From NCBI GenBank assembly GCA_000328365.1, contig KB305864.1, positions 104,646-168,645 on the forward strand: a DNA stretch of 64,000 nt, read 5' to 3'. The notes under the pieces were generated by a model. The model worked only from the letters and a program-made list of their open reading frames with translations, did not search any database and was not told the origin of the DNA. This DNA is from Capitella teleta. Its lineage: Eukaryota; Annelida; Polychaeta; Capitellidae. Below, piece by piece: positions 12,801-30,051 of this stretch. The translations under genes were made by a program, and so were the position numbers. Position 1 is the first letter of the stretch; every line of letters starts with the position of its first letter.

Positions 12801-15800
12801 ATGGTTTGTGTCGAGAGTGGAAAGTCCAGAGGCAACTCTGTGAAAATCCTTAATCAGGAAGAACATTTGTGCTCTTGGCAGTGTCACTTAGAAATGGGTG
12901 ATTTTATTAATTCAAGAATTCAGAAAAAAATGTTGAATCAGATTTTGTTTTGTGGCCTAATTCAGCCTGCGGCTTAACACCAGAATTCATGGGTAGATTT
13001 CCTTTCCCAGGCAGTATATTTTAAACAGCGATAACTAGTGCATTGAGGCTACACGTACGTACCCCCCCCCCCTCCCCCCCCCAAAAAAAAAAATATGGAC
13101 CAAGATTCGTGTTATTTTGTCATCAATACCTGACTTGCGTAACGATATCACGCAAGCACAATTTTTATTCGCACTAGAACGAGGCTTAATTACAAACGAC
13201 GAAAGAATTTGAACGAACCCTCCTCGGCCACGCACGTTTCTCCTCGCAACCCCTCCCCCACTCCCCTCTCGAATACTCTGCCCTTCAGCAACCAGAAGCT
13301 GTGCTAATATTCCCCCATTAAATACACACATTATGTATATAGGGATCTAATGCCTCTTTGATCATACAGCCAGGCTTAAGGCTGGCTGCTTTCCACCCCA
13401 AATTCTCCACCCACTCTGTGTTAATCCCCTGCATTCGCGACTTGTTTAGCGTAAGCATTCGAGATGCTCCGAATCCTCAGCATCAGCCAGTGTTAATGTC
13501 GTTTGTCCGAAGCGATCGCAAGTGTTCCAGACGTTTGCTAATTGTAGTCAACGGTAAGCAGCACCTTCGGGTTCAGCGCAAGTGCACATTTGCTCAGGCT
13601 GTGGCGTATAATACTATAGACTTGCTCAAAACATTAAGGTTATTTCCATAGAATAATTGTCCACTTGTTATTCTAGATTTCCCACCTAACTGACACTATT
13701 GTCAACTTCGTCCCAAGATAAGCAATTGTGTTCATTAGCATTCCGTTGCCAATCATCCCCGATCTAGAACCCATGTTCTACAACATGCAGAAGGAATAAT
13801 TTATCTGAAAACGAGAATGAGCATTCCGTGGGGACTGTCAGGAATTTCGATATAGAGTTGGAATGCACAGTCACCGTTTAAAACTCTTTTGTTATGCACC
13901 CCGAACAGCCCCCACCCATCAGAGGGTTACACGTCACGGGATGTTACTTGGTCTGATGCACCCTATCAGCCAACACGGCTCATGATAAAGTGACAAGGGA
14001 AAGAGTGTTGTCCTGTGCAATACCGGGTGGCCAACCTCGCCTTCACTTGATCAAGCACACGATGCTAATTCCCTAATCGTTAATCGTATGTTGTATAACA
14101 AACATTGCGGGCCTTCATACTGCAGTATAGTGTATACTTATATGTCCTCGTTTTATTTATGGACCATACAACGAAGTCATGTGATTATACACGACACTGA
14201 ATACTAAATATAACCAAAAGCAGACTCAAACGATCACTTCCAGTTCCCTCTGTATGCAATTGGCAATAAAATACGTTTCATGTTCGCCGTTTGATAGAAC
14301 AAGAAATTAAGTTAAACACTCAAATCGGATACCTTGTATAATAAATTGCAGTAATGATATATCTGAAAAGTTGAACTCGCAGAAGCCCAGGACCGGGGTT
14401 ACCCCCAATGGATCCCTGGGGGTGTTTATCCTGCATGTTAGTTTTCCGTCGCCCGCAGTGTTAGTTAGGCATTCAGATGCTGTTACAAACAGGTCTTGTT
14501 ATGATGCAACTGGGCAGCACTGGAGAGTCACCGAGGAATTATACTTAGGTGCAAAAGAAACGATCTATAATTGACTTAATAATTAGATGATCCATGTTTG
14601 GGTCAACATGTATATTTTACACAGTGTGCAAGTCTACTCTCTTAATTTTTTTTTTAATTCATTATTTTGCGCAGCCAATCCATGAATCCCGGTAATTCTT
14701 TAGAGTAATCCGATAACAAGATGACTTTAATAGATGATGAACTTGACTGAAATGATACTCCAACTAGTGCTTTACTTCAAAGCAAGCAGACATTCGAAAC
14801 ATTTGCACTCTGGGAAGGCTAATAGCTTCCTGAAGAATAATATCCAGAAGCGATCTGGAGCGTGGAGTTGAACCAAAAGTCAGAAACCGCCAAATCGGAT
14901 ACAGTGTATCAACCACGCAATAGATTCATCATCGAGCAAAAGAAATTAGGTCTACCATGGATGGACCCCCCGTTCTGGATGCCTAAGAGTGACAGCAAAC
15001 CGACAGCACTGATAAATCTGGCGAGCTCAAGGCTAGGACTGGGTCAAGACAGACATATTTACTGACTGAGCGACAGGGGAGGAATGCGACCGACCAATAT
15101 CTGCAGAGAAATTCTAAATATCGGCTCAGGTAGGGGAGATAGGGACTCAAATCACCATAAACGACCCCAAATCTGGGTTAAAAATATCCGGAGACCCGAC
15201 TATTGCAGCAAAATAATGCTCACCCTTATCTTGCTATGGTCACCGCAGACATCTTGAAGAAGGAAAATGAACTGGTGGCATTATCATGGCTGGCACACCT
15301 CCAATTAGTCGCCAAATGAACATTTTTGGAATAAATTTAAGTCAGTAACTCCTCACCGCCTCCCATCTTTCCCCGAATAGCACGCAGAGAGCTGATTCAG
15401 GGCTGTACCAATATCCACAGAGCAGGATTGAGAGGCTCATGGAGAAATTTGGGCCAAAAAATTTTTCATGCGTTATTGATGTGTAAGTCAGAGCACTTGG
15501 AATATCTGACCATGAAAATCGAACATTTTTAGTTTGACCCCTTGTCGATTGTTCCTCCAATTAAACAGGGTAAATTCCATTTGTTTTCTTGGAACTTTCG
15601 GAATCTGTGCGCAAGTGCTTTAACTTATTATCCACGAAAATTCATTTCTATGCGATGCATACCCGGAATGTGGTGTTGACATAACCATGGAGTTGCGTTT
15701 CATTTGCACCTAAGTATATAAAGAATAGGAACTCACAACTGTGTAACGCCTTTTGGACTGGCCGGGCCTTTAATTATAGCCTATATCCAGGTATCACATA

Positions 15801-18800
15801 TGGTATATATACAATGCATAGTCCATAAATATTACCATAATTAAAGGATCAGACCTATGAAGTTGATCCCTGTAAGGCTGTAAGGTCAAAGTTCGATCAT
15901 TGCTCATTACTGGTGCAATCAAGATGTCGCCTGATGCATGTCGCGTACTCAGCACTAATTGCGTTGATGCACTGGAATTGACTGAGAGATTCACATGCAA
16001 TATGCAGAAGCACTTCTTATCTCGAATTGTAACATGCAAATGTTTGCAGGGTCGCGACAGATCAATCTATACAAATGGACGGACCGTTAACGCAGCTTAA
16101 AGCAATCTGTAATTCACAAGAGTGAAAATATCATGACGTCATTAACGTTCTTAACGTTGTCTCCATAAATTGGGGGATTCCACTATATACAAAATTATAA
16201 TTATTTATAATTATATTTGGCTTTTTTTAACTCTCTTGAGTATATGCCCAATAACGAAATGACGAACATACAATTTATAGTTCCGCCATTTCCTTATTAG
16301 GCATAAGTTTTTACCTGATATAAGTTATATAACACGTTAGGCAGCATAATGATTGTGGCGTTTCAGCGTTGCTCACTCAAAATTCTTTTTGCACAATGAA
16401 ATTCCAGTGAAAATAAGGAACTAAAATTATCCAATCTATTATATCCAACCAACAATTCGATCCGCTTTTCTCATTTCATTTCATTTCAATTCATTTCATT
16501 TCATTTCATTTAAAAACGCATTTTCAGCAATATCAAAGAACATTCAAATGCGCTGTACAAACAGAGGTAAAAAAGGAAAATCATAAAATACTAGAAAAGG
16601 CAATGTTAAAATAGTAAGTCTTAAGTTGGGCTTTAAAAGCATCAAGCGATTGCTGGTTCTGTAGGTTGGAAGGTAATCGGTTCCAAAGGATGGTAGGGTG
16701 CATGGTGGGCGAATGTTCGGTAGCCGTATGAATAAAGATGAAATTTAGGTAGACCCCGGAGTCGCGCCGATTTAGCCGCCATGTCAGTCGTTTGTGTTTC
16801 AAGTCAAGTCGAAAGACTTCGATTGGGTCGACTAAGCCGCCGATTTAAATAACGCAAGTCGCCGCCGAAAATATTTAGATAAAAATGAAATAAATGCAGT
16901 TGTATATACATGTATGAAGATACCTAAACAAAAAGGTAGCACCCCTCAAATATATGCCTATATTCATATGGACTCTTCCATATTTGGGGGAGAAAGTGTA
17001 CACATGCATGTAGTAGTAGGCATATAGGGAGCGCTTGAACCTCACACCCCTAATGGAAGAGCTTATTACATTTATTTATTTTGAGGAATCTCTCGAATGC
17101 GACGAAAAGGGAGAGGACGGGGGGAGGGAAGTCCAGCTAGATTCCTTTATTGAAACACTGTATCCGTTGCTACGTGTATTTATAGTATAGCAAATTATTA
17201 TGATTCTGATTGGCCTTATGATTGGCGATGTTATTGGTTCCTTTCCTTTATGTCTATTTTTTTTTTTTTTTTTTTTTTTCTTGTTCATGTTCTGTGTGTG
17301 TGGTGTGCAGTCTCGCACGACAATAAATATAAATATATATATATTATTTTATTTTATTTTATTCTATTCTTCATAATGGAAATTGAATTATGTATCATCA
17401 AAATCCTTTAATTGTTTATATACCATTAGTAACCAATTCTATTGAGCATGTATAGTCTGCAAACATACTAGTAACTGAGTGAAACGTATCGTTCTAGTAA
17501 TTAGGCTCTATATACTTCTTAGGTTTTAGTAATTTCCTTGTATATGGGCAATATACATGTAATATTGCTTCGTGCATTAATATAGTTCATGACATGCGGG
17601 ATACTTAAGCAAAGTCGCAAATTAATTCGATCTTTAAGAAGCCAAGTCGATTTTTAAATATCGACTAAGTCGCCAAGTCAGTCGATTATAATCCAAGTTA
17701 GTTGAAATGCTTCAGCTCAGTCGACTCCGGGGTCTAAATTTAGGTACAGACAGCAATGTGAAGTTTGATGATCGAAGGGGGCGAGCAGGTGTATAAACAT
17801 TTTCTGAAGTAAAAACGATTTAAAAGCCAGGTATTTACTTCAACAGGCAGTGGTCAATGTCAATGACCACGACATCGCAAAACTCACAAACTCGTGAAAA
17901 TAAAATAGTAACAAGACGCGCAAACAAATGTGGCGAAGATCTACGCCGATTCAATTCCCAAGTCTATTCATCCTTTATGGAGAATATATACAACATTACA
18001 GCCGTCTAATCCAGGATGTGATCTTAAAGAAGGCAATAAAGCAGACGCTGAAAGAAGTCAACGAGGTCTTCAGTTTGAATGATTACACTTGAAGCCGGCG
18101 TCCCAGGGGTACCAACTCCCAAGAACTCCCTACGACTGAAAGGTCGTTGTCTGCTGATGACCTGCTTCAAGTTCATCTCAGCAATGACGAGTTTTGTTCT
18201 CGAAGAAATTTCAACTTTGGGTTGTGTTGTGCCTTTAATTTGTACCTCCAATGCATACACACATGGGCCTCGTGATTACTGCAATAGAGGATGACTACAA
18301 TTAAGCCAAAGTGTATACTTTACCTTTCGAGGCAATCAAGCGACGCTCGGGGAATCGCGTGATGCAGTTCCCCACGTAGACCATTGGGTGAGGAACCTAG
18401 ATGCCAATGGCCAATTCATCGGGGAAATTAGCCGAAAATTCACGGGTGTATTCATTCAGCGGTGCATTCAGCACACGAAGTGCTTTCATACAAATAAAAA
18501 GGAAATTCGTGAGCTGGGAAAGTGGCAGCAATGATGAGTTGTCTCATGGGAAAAGGCAGCAATGAGGGTGGAGAGTCTTCCTTACATTCCAGGCACCTGC
18601 GTCATTTGGCCCGAATGAGGTCAAGGGAGCGTTCGTGTTGCGTTGAGGGGACCGTTCGTTATTCGTTGTCAATGTCATCCTACTTTGAGTCATAAAGATG
18701 ACCAAGCCGCCGTTGCCGGGGCGTTAAGTGGGCCAATTTTAGAGGAAGGTCAACGAAGAGAGTGTAATGAGTTACAGCAGGGTCCATGATGCGAATTTTG

Positions 18801-19533
18801 AACACAATCAACGCTGATCAACTCTTATCAAGTGCATATCATTACAGGGTGGAACGGCAAACGGTTTTCTTCTCCCGAGATTTGGCTCTAGGAAAACATA
18901 CAGGCATAATCCTTTTGTCTCGGGGAAAACTGTGAATACATTTCGGTGACATACATACAGTGCATGATTACTCATTGCAGATTGTAGAAGTACACTTTGC
19001 CATTTAGTGTAGGCACTGTATAGTGACTCAACTGTAAATACAATTCCCCTCTGAATGATGATTTAATATGACGAATCGAATGGTACATCATTATCTCAAT
19101 ATAAATTGTCCGCAGTTAGAAACCAAATAAAGAAAAAATTGTAACAATTTCTCCATCGCCAACTGGACGCCTTTGTTCGCAATTTTTGTCTCACATCCGT
19201 GGGTAATTCATTTAGAGCGTGTAAAGTGGCGATACGTCATATTAAGCTGGTAAAGTGCTCATGTATAGTTTAGTACAGTAAAACATATAAAGTATAGTGC
19301 ACGTAAAGTGGTGATACATATACATCACGAAGAGAGAGAAAAATATATGCATCAACACCATAAAAGCGTAATGTTGTGTGATTTAATGTATTTATGATTT
19401 CTGATATTTACAGGAAGAGCTGATGATGGGATGCGCAAACACCATTTGCCTTGAAGAGTTGCCCAAAGGTCACGACCTTCCTCAGCTGTGGGCCAAAAGC
19501 TGTGACCTTCTTGCCACTGTTTGGAATCATTAG
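9888..19533 (+). CDS. Secreted six-cysteine peptide precursor, eclosion-hormone-like
   Basis: Two coding exons, 9888-10040 and 19414-19533, join in phase 0 across a 9.4-kb GT-AG intron and encode 90 residues. A splice acceptor at 9876 (TTCTTCAG) shows a further non-coding 5' exon, and GCCATG supports the start. Residues 1-22 form a clear signal peptide ending near VTAG. The mature peptide has exactly six cysteines, spaced C-x3-C-x2-C-x10-C-x4-C-x17-C, with CLMACGACFDST at its core. From memory, eclosion hormones have C-x3-C-x2-C-x12-C-x3-C-x10-C: the first half matches and the second half differs. No dibasic cleavage site is seen, as expected of a single-chain cystine-knot-like hormone. The identity is an inference; another small secreted disulfide-rich protein is possible. 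The long intron is unusual for this window, so the joining of the two exons needs transcript support, although both junctions are clean and in frame. Confidence 0.6.
10041..16464. other. Intronic stretch of the six-cysteine peptide gene, first part
   Basis: Mostly AT-rich unique sequence. A C/A-rich low-complexity tract lies at 13063-13092. The interval 13370-13553 is bounded by a good acceptor (ATCATACAG) and donor (GTAAGC) and is open, but at 184 nt it would break the frame of the flanking exons, so it could only be an alternative or unrelated exon. Nothing else is supported. Confidence 0.5.
16465..16750 (-). mobile_element. LINE remnant, 3' end, part 1 (interrupted by a DNA transposon)
   Basis: On the minus strand the frame reads MHPTILWNRLPSNLQNQQSL followed by DAFKAQLKTYYFNIAF, the carboxyl end of a CR1/L2-like reverse transcriptase. 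The element ends in a (TGAAA)n-type tail at 16465-16512 on the minus strand. Its coding sequence is cut at 16750 by the inserted element and resumes after 17735. Confidence 0.75.
16751..17735. mobile_element. 985-bp non-autonomous DNA transposon with perfect 14-bp inverted ends
   Basis: The left end AGACCCCGGAGTCG and the right end CGACTCCGGGGTCT are exact reverse complements. They are flanked by a 10-bp direct repeat AAATTTAGGT (16741-16750 and 17736-17745), a target-site duplication. Subterminal AGTCG-rich sequence is also partly inverted between the two ends. No transposase frame is present. A 10-bp duplication fits the Mutator-like class best, where 9-11 bp is known for the family; that class assignment is inferred. 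Intact ends and duplication suggest a fairly recent insertion. Confidence 0.85.
17736..17810 (-). mobile_element. LINE remnant, part 2 (continuation beyond the insertion)
   Basis: The minus-strand frame (HQTSHCCLYLN) continues directly into FIFIHTATEHSPTMHP of part 1 once the insertion and one copy of its target duplication are ignored. The upstream limit of the LINE is not clear. Confidence 0.6.
17811..19413. other. Intronic stretch of the six-cysteine peptide gene, last part
   Basis: No gene is supported. A minus-strand open frame at 18024-18260 (VQIKGTTQPKVEISSRTKLV in part) has plausible coding composition, but no start context or usable splice site was found, and I do not recognise it. 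Confidence 0.4.
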
Positions 19534-19581
19534 GAGTGAGAGACATGCAGTGTGGGACCCTGTGGTGCGGTATGAGCGTTC

Positions 19582-19587
19582 AATAAA
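19582..19587 (+). terminator. Poly(A) signal AATAAA of the six-cysteine peptide gene
   Basis: A canonical AATAAA about 50 nt after the TAG stop. It supports exon 19414-19533 as a genuine terminal exon. Confidence 0.7.
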
Positions 19588-22290
19588 AAGATACACAGAT
19601 GCACGGGTATTTTGATTTTGAATGATTCATTTCTGTGTGTCCTCTTGCTGCACCCAAGAAGCTTGAGACTAATATTAACCCATGACCACGTGAGCACAGT
19701 GTTCAAAAATAAATAAATAAATAAAAATAGTGGCTATCACAACACGTTTAACTAATCAACATCCGGTCTATCAACAACAGCTGATGATTTTCTCGAGCAG
19801 AGACGAAATCGAGACACATAACGCAAATAAAGAACGGATACGAAAATCATGGACAAATAAAGAACAGTTTCGAACCATGGTCTTGGGTGGCGAAGTATAT
19901 CAAGTATTCGATAGGGAGTCCAATATATTGCATAGTCTGTGTTGACGGCAAATCTTAAATCATTCAAAGTGTGCACGTGCTCCCCTCATAATGTTATGTA
20001 ATAAACGGATGTCGTTATAGATTGTGAATTATTATTTAATACGCTGTATAACGTACGGGTGCCTCGTTCTCTTTTCACAGTCACAAAGGGAGTAAGCGTA
20101 CCCTATTTCTGATATCTATTCTGCCAACAGGTAAGATATCCGGCTCTTCGTGTAATACACTGTTCGTATTAACAATGTATAATTGTACAACCATATTCTC
20201 CAGAACTAGTCGCTGATATCAACTCAATCTTCATCGAATCATGGTGCATTGTTGATCTAACATTATAGCACATCCTGGCTAGCGAGAACTGTTTCAGCTT
20301 CCCTAAAATGTGGGTTTCGGTGAAGCATGAATGAGTCTTGAGTGTCTTTGCCTCGGTGGACGATGGGGAACATTAAACACAACTTACACTCGGGATATAC
20401 GTGGGATATTTCTATTGATGTGGTGCTATAAAGGAAACGTATTTGCGGCGTGGTCATGCATGTAACATTGATCACAGGAAGGATACGTGATGCACTGCAT
20501 ATCAGATAGGTACATGTGTATGGTAATCACGAGACGTATATTACATAACGAGTTACATATGGCTGAGGGTTAGAATTTCAAAGCCAGCCAACAAGTTTCT
20601 GTTCTTGGTTAATGCATTTAGAATTATAAGTTATAATCAACATATCCTAGGTATTTCATGATCCAATAAAAGGCTAAACAAAGTATGACGGTATTCATAT
20701 AATTATGCCTTGCAATTCGTTAATCTCTAATTCGAGGACAACAAACAACACCTCACATGAACTTATGCAATCATAGGTCATTGAGGAACACGCGTAATTA
20801 TCTGCAAATAAACCCCTGGGTCTTCCAACAAAAGAGTGAAAACAACGCCCTGTGCTATGGCTATATAGAGCACCATCAAGGGCAGGTGCTAATGATTTGA
20901 AATAGAGGAGCTCCTCTAGAGAGTACTTCACGCGGGGTGAAGAGGAGGCTAAACTAAGTATGAGAAAGTAGGGAGAATTGAAGGGGCAGAAATATTATGA
21001 TTGCACTTATCAGAATTACTGCTTTGCCTGTGAGCACGATATGCAGTGATTCTACTCGGAGAAGAAGAAGGAAGGAGAGGGAGAAGTATTTTCATTGTAA
21101 ATTAGGGCCGTATTAGGCAGCGTGCGCAGACTCTCAAATGTACACGTGTGCGTAATTGGTCAGTGGTGCCCTACGCTCTACACTGTACTCATTAATGTTG
21201 GCGGCCACAGCCTGCCAGTAAGTGAATTATCCAAACGGATACTGATTATCGGAGCGGTGCTGGGAGACTGCAAACCTGTGGCTTTGATTTCTGAGTTTAT
21301 ATCCACAGCCGAGTCCCGTGTAAACACGTGTCAGCCATTTGCCACTGACATAATATTATTATATATATATATACTTCTTCTGTGATTTTCCTTGCATCCA
21401 CATCAGAGCAAGAAGGTCAAAGACGGTTTGGGTCTTTGAAGGTCAAAGAAGTCCCGAGAGAACAGAGTGTTGTGATGATTCCTGATTAGCGGATACTTGT
21501 TGGTCACAACCTGCTATGACGGAATGCAAGGTGCAATTTTAGTCTCGTTCAAAGACTTCTATTGCTAATGAGATACTGTCCTCGCACCAAATGGCTACAT
21601 CAATGGATCTAAATGCCGTGCAATATTAATTATATTAATTAATAGTGAATATATTTAACATGTTCGTGTGTAATGACTTAATCACTTTCGTTGGCAACTA
21701 GTCTTGTCACGCTTATACGTAATTATGGGCGTTGCAAGACATTGTGAATATGCCGTTGTCGGTAAAACGACTATTTTCATTAACACACGGAAGGAATGGC
21801 AGAAGAAGTCCCTCGATGAGGGCGCAAAGGGCAATGATGTTCTTTAATGTAGGAAATTCGAAATAATAATAATAATATATTTAAACAAGTGGGTAACAGC
21901 CCCCCCTGCATCGACGAGTGTTGTATTCTGGTCTGGTCCAGTGGTCGGAGGTTAAAGGTCGGAGGTTGAAGGTCGGAGGTTGAAGCAGGTTGAGACAGTG
22001 AGGCAATATGAGAAATTAATTTAATGTTTGATTTGATTTGGCTGAAAGTCTAACCGCGGCATCAGGTATCAGACGTTTGATATTATGTTGCAATGGAGAT
22101 CGAGTTACGCAGATGTGAGAAGAGTTCATTAATTAGCAAAGGCATCCCCTATAATGTTCTATCTCTCCAGGTCAGTAACTCCTCCATATCACGCTCATGT
22201 TGATAAATAATTATGCTGATATGTTTTAGCACATTCGAATACATTGTCTCTTTAATGAATTCGAATGTTCGAACGGCTTTGATTCAAATA
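19588..22290. other. Intergenic stretch, no supported gene
   Basis: AT-rich sequence with only short, unconvincing open frames. A threefold 14-bp tandem repeat (GGTCGGAGGTTGAA type) lies at 21943-21984. Confidence 0.5.
21943..21984 (+). repeat. 14-bp tandem repeat, 3 copies
   Basis: Three consecutive units of GGTCGGAGGTTGAA, the first with one A for G change. Confidence 0.9.
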
Positions 22291-22514
22291 TTCTACATAC
22301 AGGCCTACATGTGAAATATTCTACATACAGGCCTACATGTGAAATATTCTACATACAGGCCTACATGTGAAATATTCTACATACAGGCCTACATGTGAAA
22401 TATTCTACATACAGGCCTACATGTGAAATATTCTACATACAGGCCTACATGTGAAATATTCTACATACAGGCCTACATGTGAAATATTCTACATACAGGC
22501 CTACATGTGAAATA
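22291..22514 (+). repeat. 28-bp minisatellite, 8 identical copies
   Basis: Unit starts at 22291, 22319, 22347, 22375, 22403, 22431, 22459 and 22487. The core is TTCTACATACAGGCC followed by TACATGTGAAATA. The copies read as identical, so the array is young or being homogenised. Copy number is probably polymorphic. Confidence 0.97.
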
Positions 22515-23782
22515 GTTATAGCGACGCTGCAATCAAAGTAAATACGAAGAAAAGTGAAACCGACGAGAACAAAAACTCTCCTTTTTTTTTTTCGGCATGT
22601 CGGCCCGTGTTTAGCGGTTACCATGGCAAATGAGTGAAATTGACGCGCGAGATGCCATTCTTCTTGCGTTTGTTATAAAGTGCGTTATGACAACGAAGAT
22701 CAAATCCTTGCGTCTTCTGACCGCATGTGAAAACAGGATTGAAAACATGTGTAATCTGGATCCTGTGATGTTGTACACTAGTTTTATAAGATTGAATGGG
22801 GTATATATCAACTCAGGGCACTGAAAGGATTGCATTGATGCTAATTTTGAATTGATTGACTCGTGTAATATACATGAAAACCCATGTCCGTGGCCACGCC
22901 ATGGTAGGAGATAGGGACTTTTTTCAAGAGTGCAAGCAAACTAGATGTTGTGATGTTGTATACTGGTTTTACATGATTGGAAAGGGTTCTACCTACTCAG
23001 TGCACCTGTAGGGGTTTCTTGATGATTATTTTTGATGATTGAATCATGTAACATACATGATCATACATGAAAACCGATGTCCGTGACCATGTACACGCAA
23101 TGATGGAGATAAGAGTCATAACGCACTTTTTACACACGCAAGAAGTGTGTTTCTCGAAATTGACACGCTTTGCAAGTTGAAAATGTGGAATTCTAAAAAC
23201 AGCCATGTTTCAAGATGTTTCAGACCGAAAGAAAATGAAATTGATAAAAATGGAAAGCAAACGAAATCATTTCTCGCTTCTGCATGTTGAAAATCAGATG
23301 TAAACAGGTATGCGTTATGATATTCGTGTGAATGCGTGACTACCAAAATTTCAACATCGGCTCATGAAGACATATGAAGAGCCCATAAATTATTATTTTG
23401 AGATTTTCATCTGAAAAGAATAAAAAATATATTACATGAGATAAAAGCGACCTTATTATAATGCTCAAGCTTCTTATGAAGCATAACGGTACATTGAAAT
23501 GAACTTACGTAGTCATGATTTTCAGGAAAACAGTTCTTGAATAAGGTCTCAAGCCAAGATATGAACGAACAGATTTTATTCATCTACGATCGGCATGATT
23601 ATAATCGAATTCCACACATGAATCATCCGTGCAACGGACAATTCGCAAAAACAAAACCAAAAAAAATAAAAATAAAATAAAAAAATCCCTGGCTGCCCTA
23701 AAGGCGTCTAACATTATAATGAGTGCTAACTAATAAATTTAATTAATTAAGCACTCTGGCAAGCAGCATCCCTAATGAGGTT
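22515..23782. other. Intergenic stretch between the peptide gene and UGP2
   Basis: No supported gene. At 22617-22630 the sequence GTTACCATGGCAAA is close to an RFX X-box. Two related segments around 22740-22890 and 22940-23070 share phrases such as TGATGTTGTA and ACATGAAAACC, suggesting an old local duplication. Confidence 0.4.
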
Positions 23783-23792
23783 TTTATTTATT
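23783..23792 (-). terminator. Poly(A) signals of UGP2 (two overlapping AATAAA on minus strand)
   Basis: AATAAATAAA on the minus strand, about 57 nt downstream of the stop codon, a standard place for a cleavage signal. Confidence 0.6.
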
Positions 23793-23848
23793 TTCTTCAT
23801 AGAAATAAGATGGCACACGTAACAGAAGAACAAAAAGCCGAATCGTTC

Positions 23849-29170
<5,322 letters not shown>

Positions 29171-29195
29171 AATAATGCACCGACACTTGACAGTA

Positions 29196-29205
29196 CTTTA
29201 TAAAG
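29196..29205 (-). promoter_or_regulatory. TATA-like element upstream of UGP2
   Basis: The self-complementary CTTTATAAAG lies about 26 nt upstream of the UGP2 start codon. The ATG itself sits in ATTATGGCGACGA, a YY1-like core of the kind often found at animal transcription or translation starts. The assignment is from motif and position only; the element is too close to the ATG for a normal 5' UTR unless that UTR is very short. Confidence 0.25.
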
Positions 29206-30012
29206 AAATGTATCTCCGCGTTGGAGCGTGGAAGATGAAGAAGAAGAAGAAGAAGAAAAAAGATTCACAAAATTGAACACTCCTTGGAACTACAGCATCT
29301 CCCGCTTTAAGAATATCCGACTGCTGCAGCGGAAAATTCGATTAATAATTAACTGAAAGAAAAACCCGATCAACGTCAATAACTGCAGACTGCAGCGCCA
29401 CCCTGAGTCAATGAACCGAACTAGAATCACAGGGTTTTTACGATATCAATTAATGTAGAGTTTCTATCGATTTTTGATAATTTTTTGATAATGTATTCAA
29501 TACATGTATATATATATACAAACCCAAATGCTCCGCTCTGTAGTCATGGCTATAATATCCTATTGATTATTAATTTCACTCGTTCCAAAGGTTAGTTATG
29601 CGAAGAATTCCCACGATTTATGTCCGTAAATTTATTCGTACGCTCACAAACAGCAGATGTTGGATAAGGGATTATGATGCAGTCGTAATAATCAGATGTG
29701 CATATTGATGAGTTGTATGTTAATGACCCGATGTCAATATCAATAAAAAAAAAATCACACACGCTTCACAGTACGTGACAATTGATTGTATTGGGTCATC
29801 ATTTTTTCACAGCTTGCGGCTTTAAAACAATACGCGCTCACAGATTACATCAGCGAACGTCCAACTATATCATCGTATACACGGGTGAAAACAGTACTCA
29901 CGACAAACAGTCGAATAACTAGCATTGACAACCGAATCAATTGTATAAATATAACCTTTAAAGGTCGAAAAAAAACACAAAATCCATACGACATTAAAAC
30001 ATACATTTTGGC

Positions 30013-30051
<39 letters not shown>

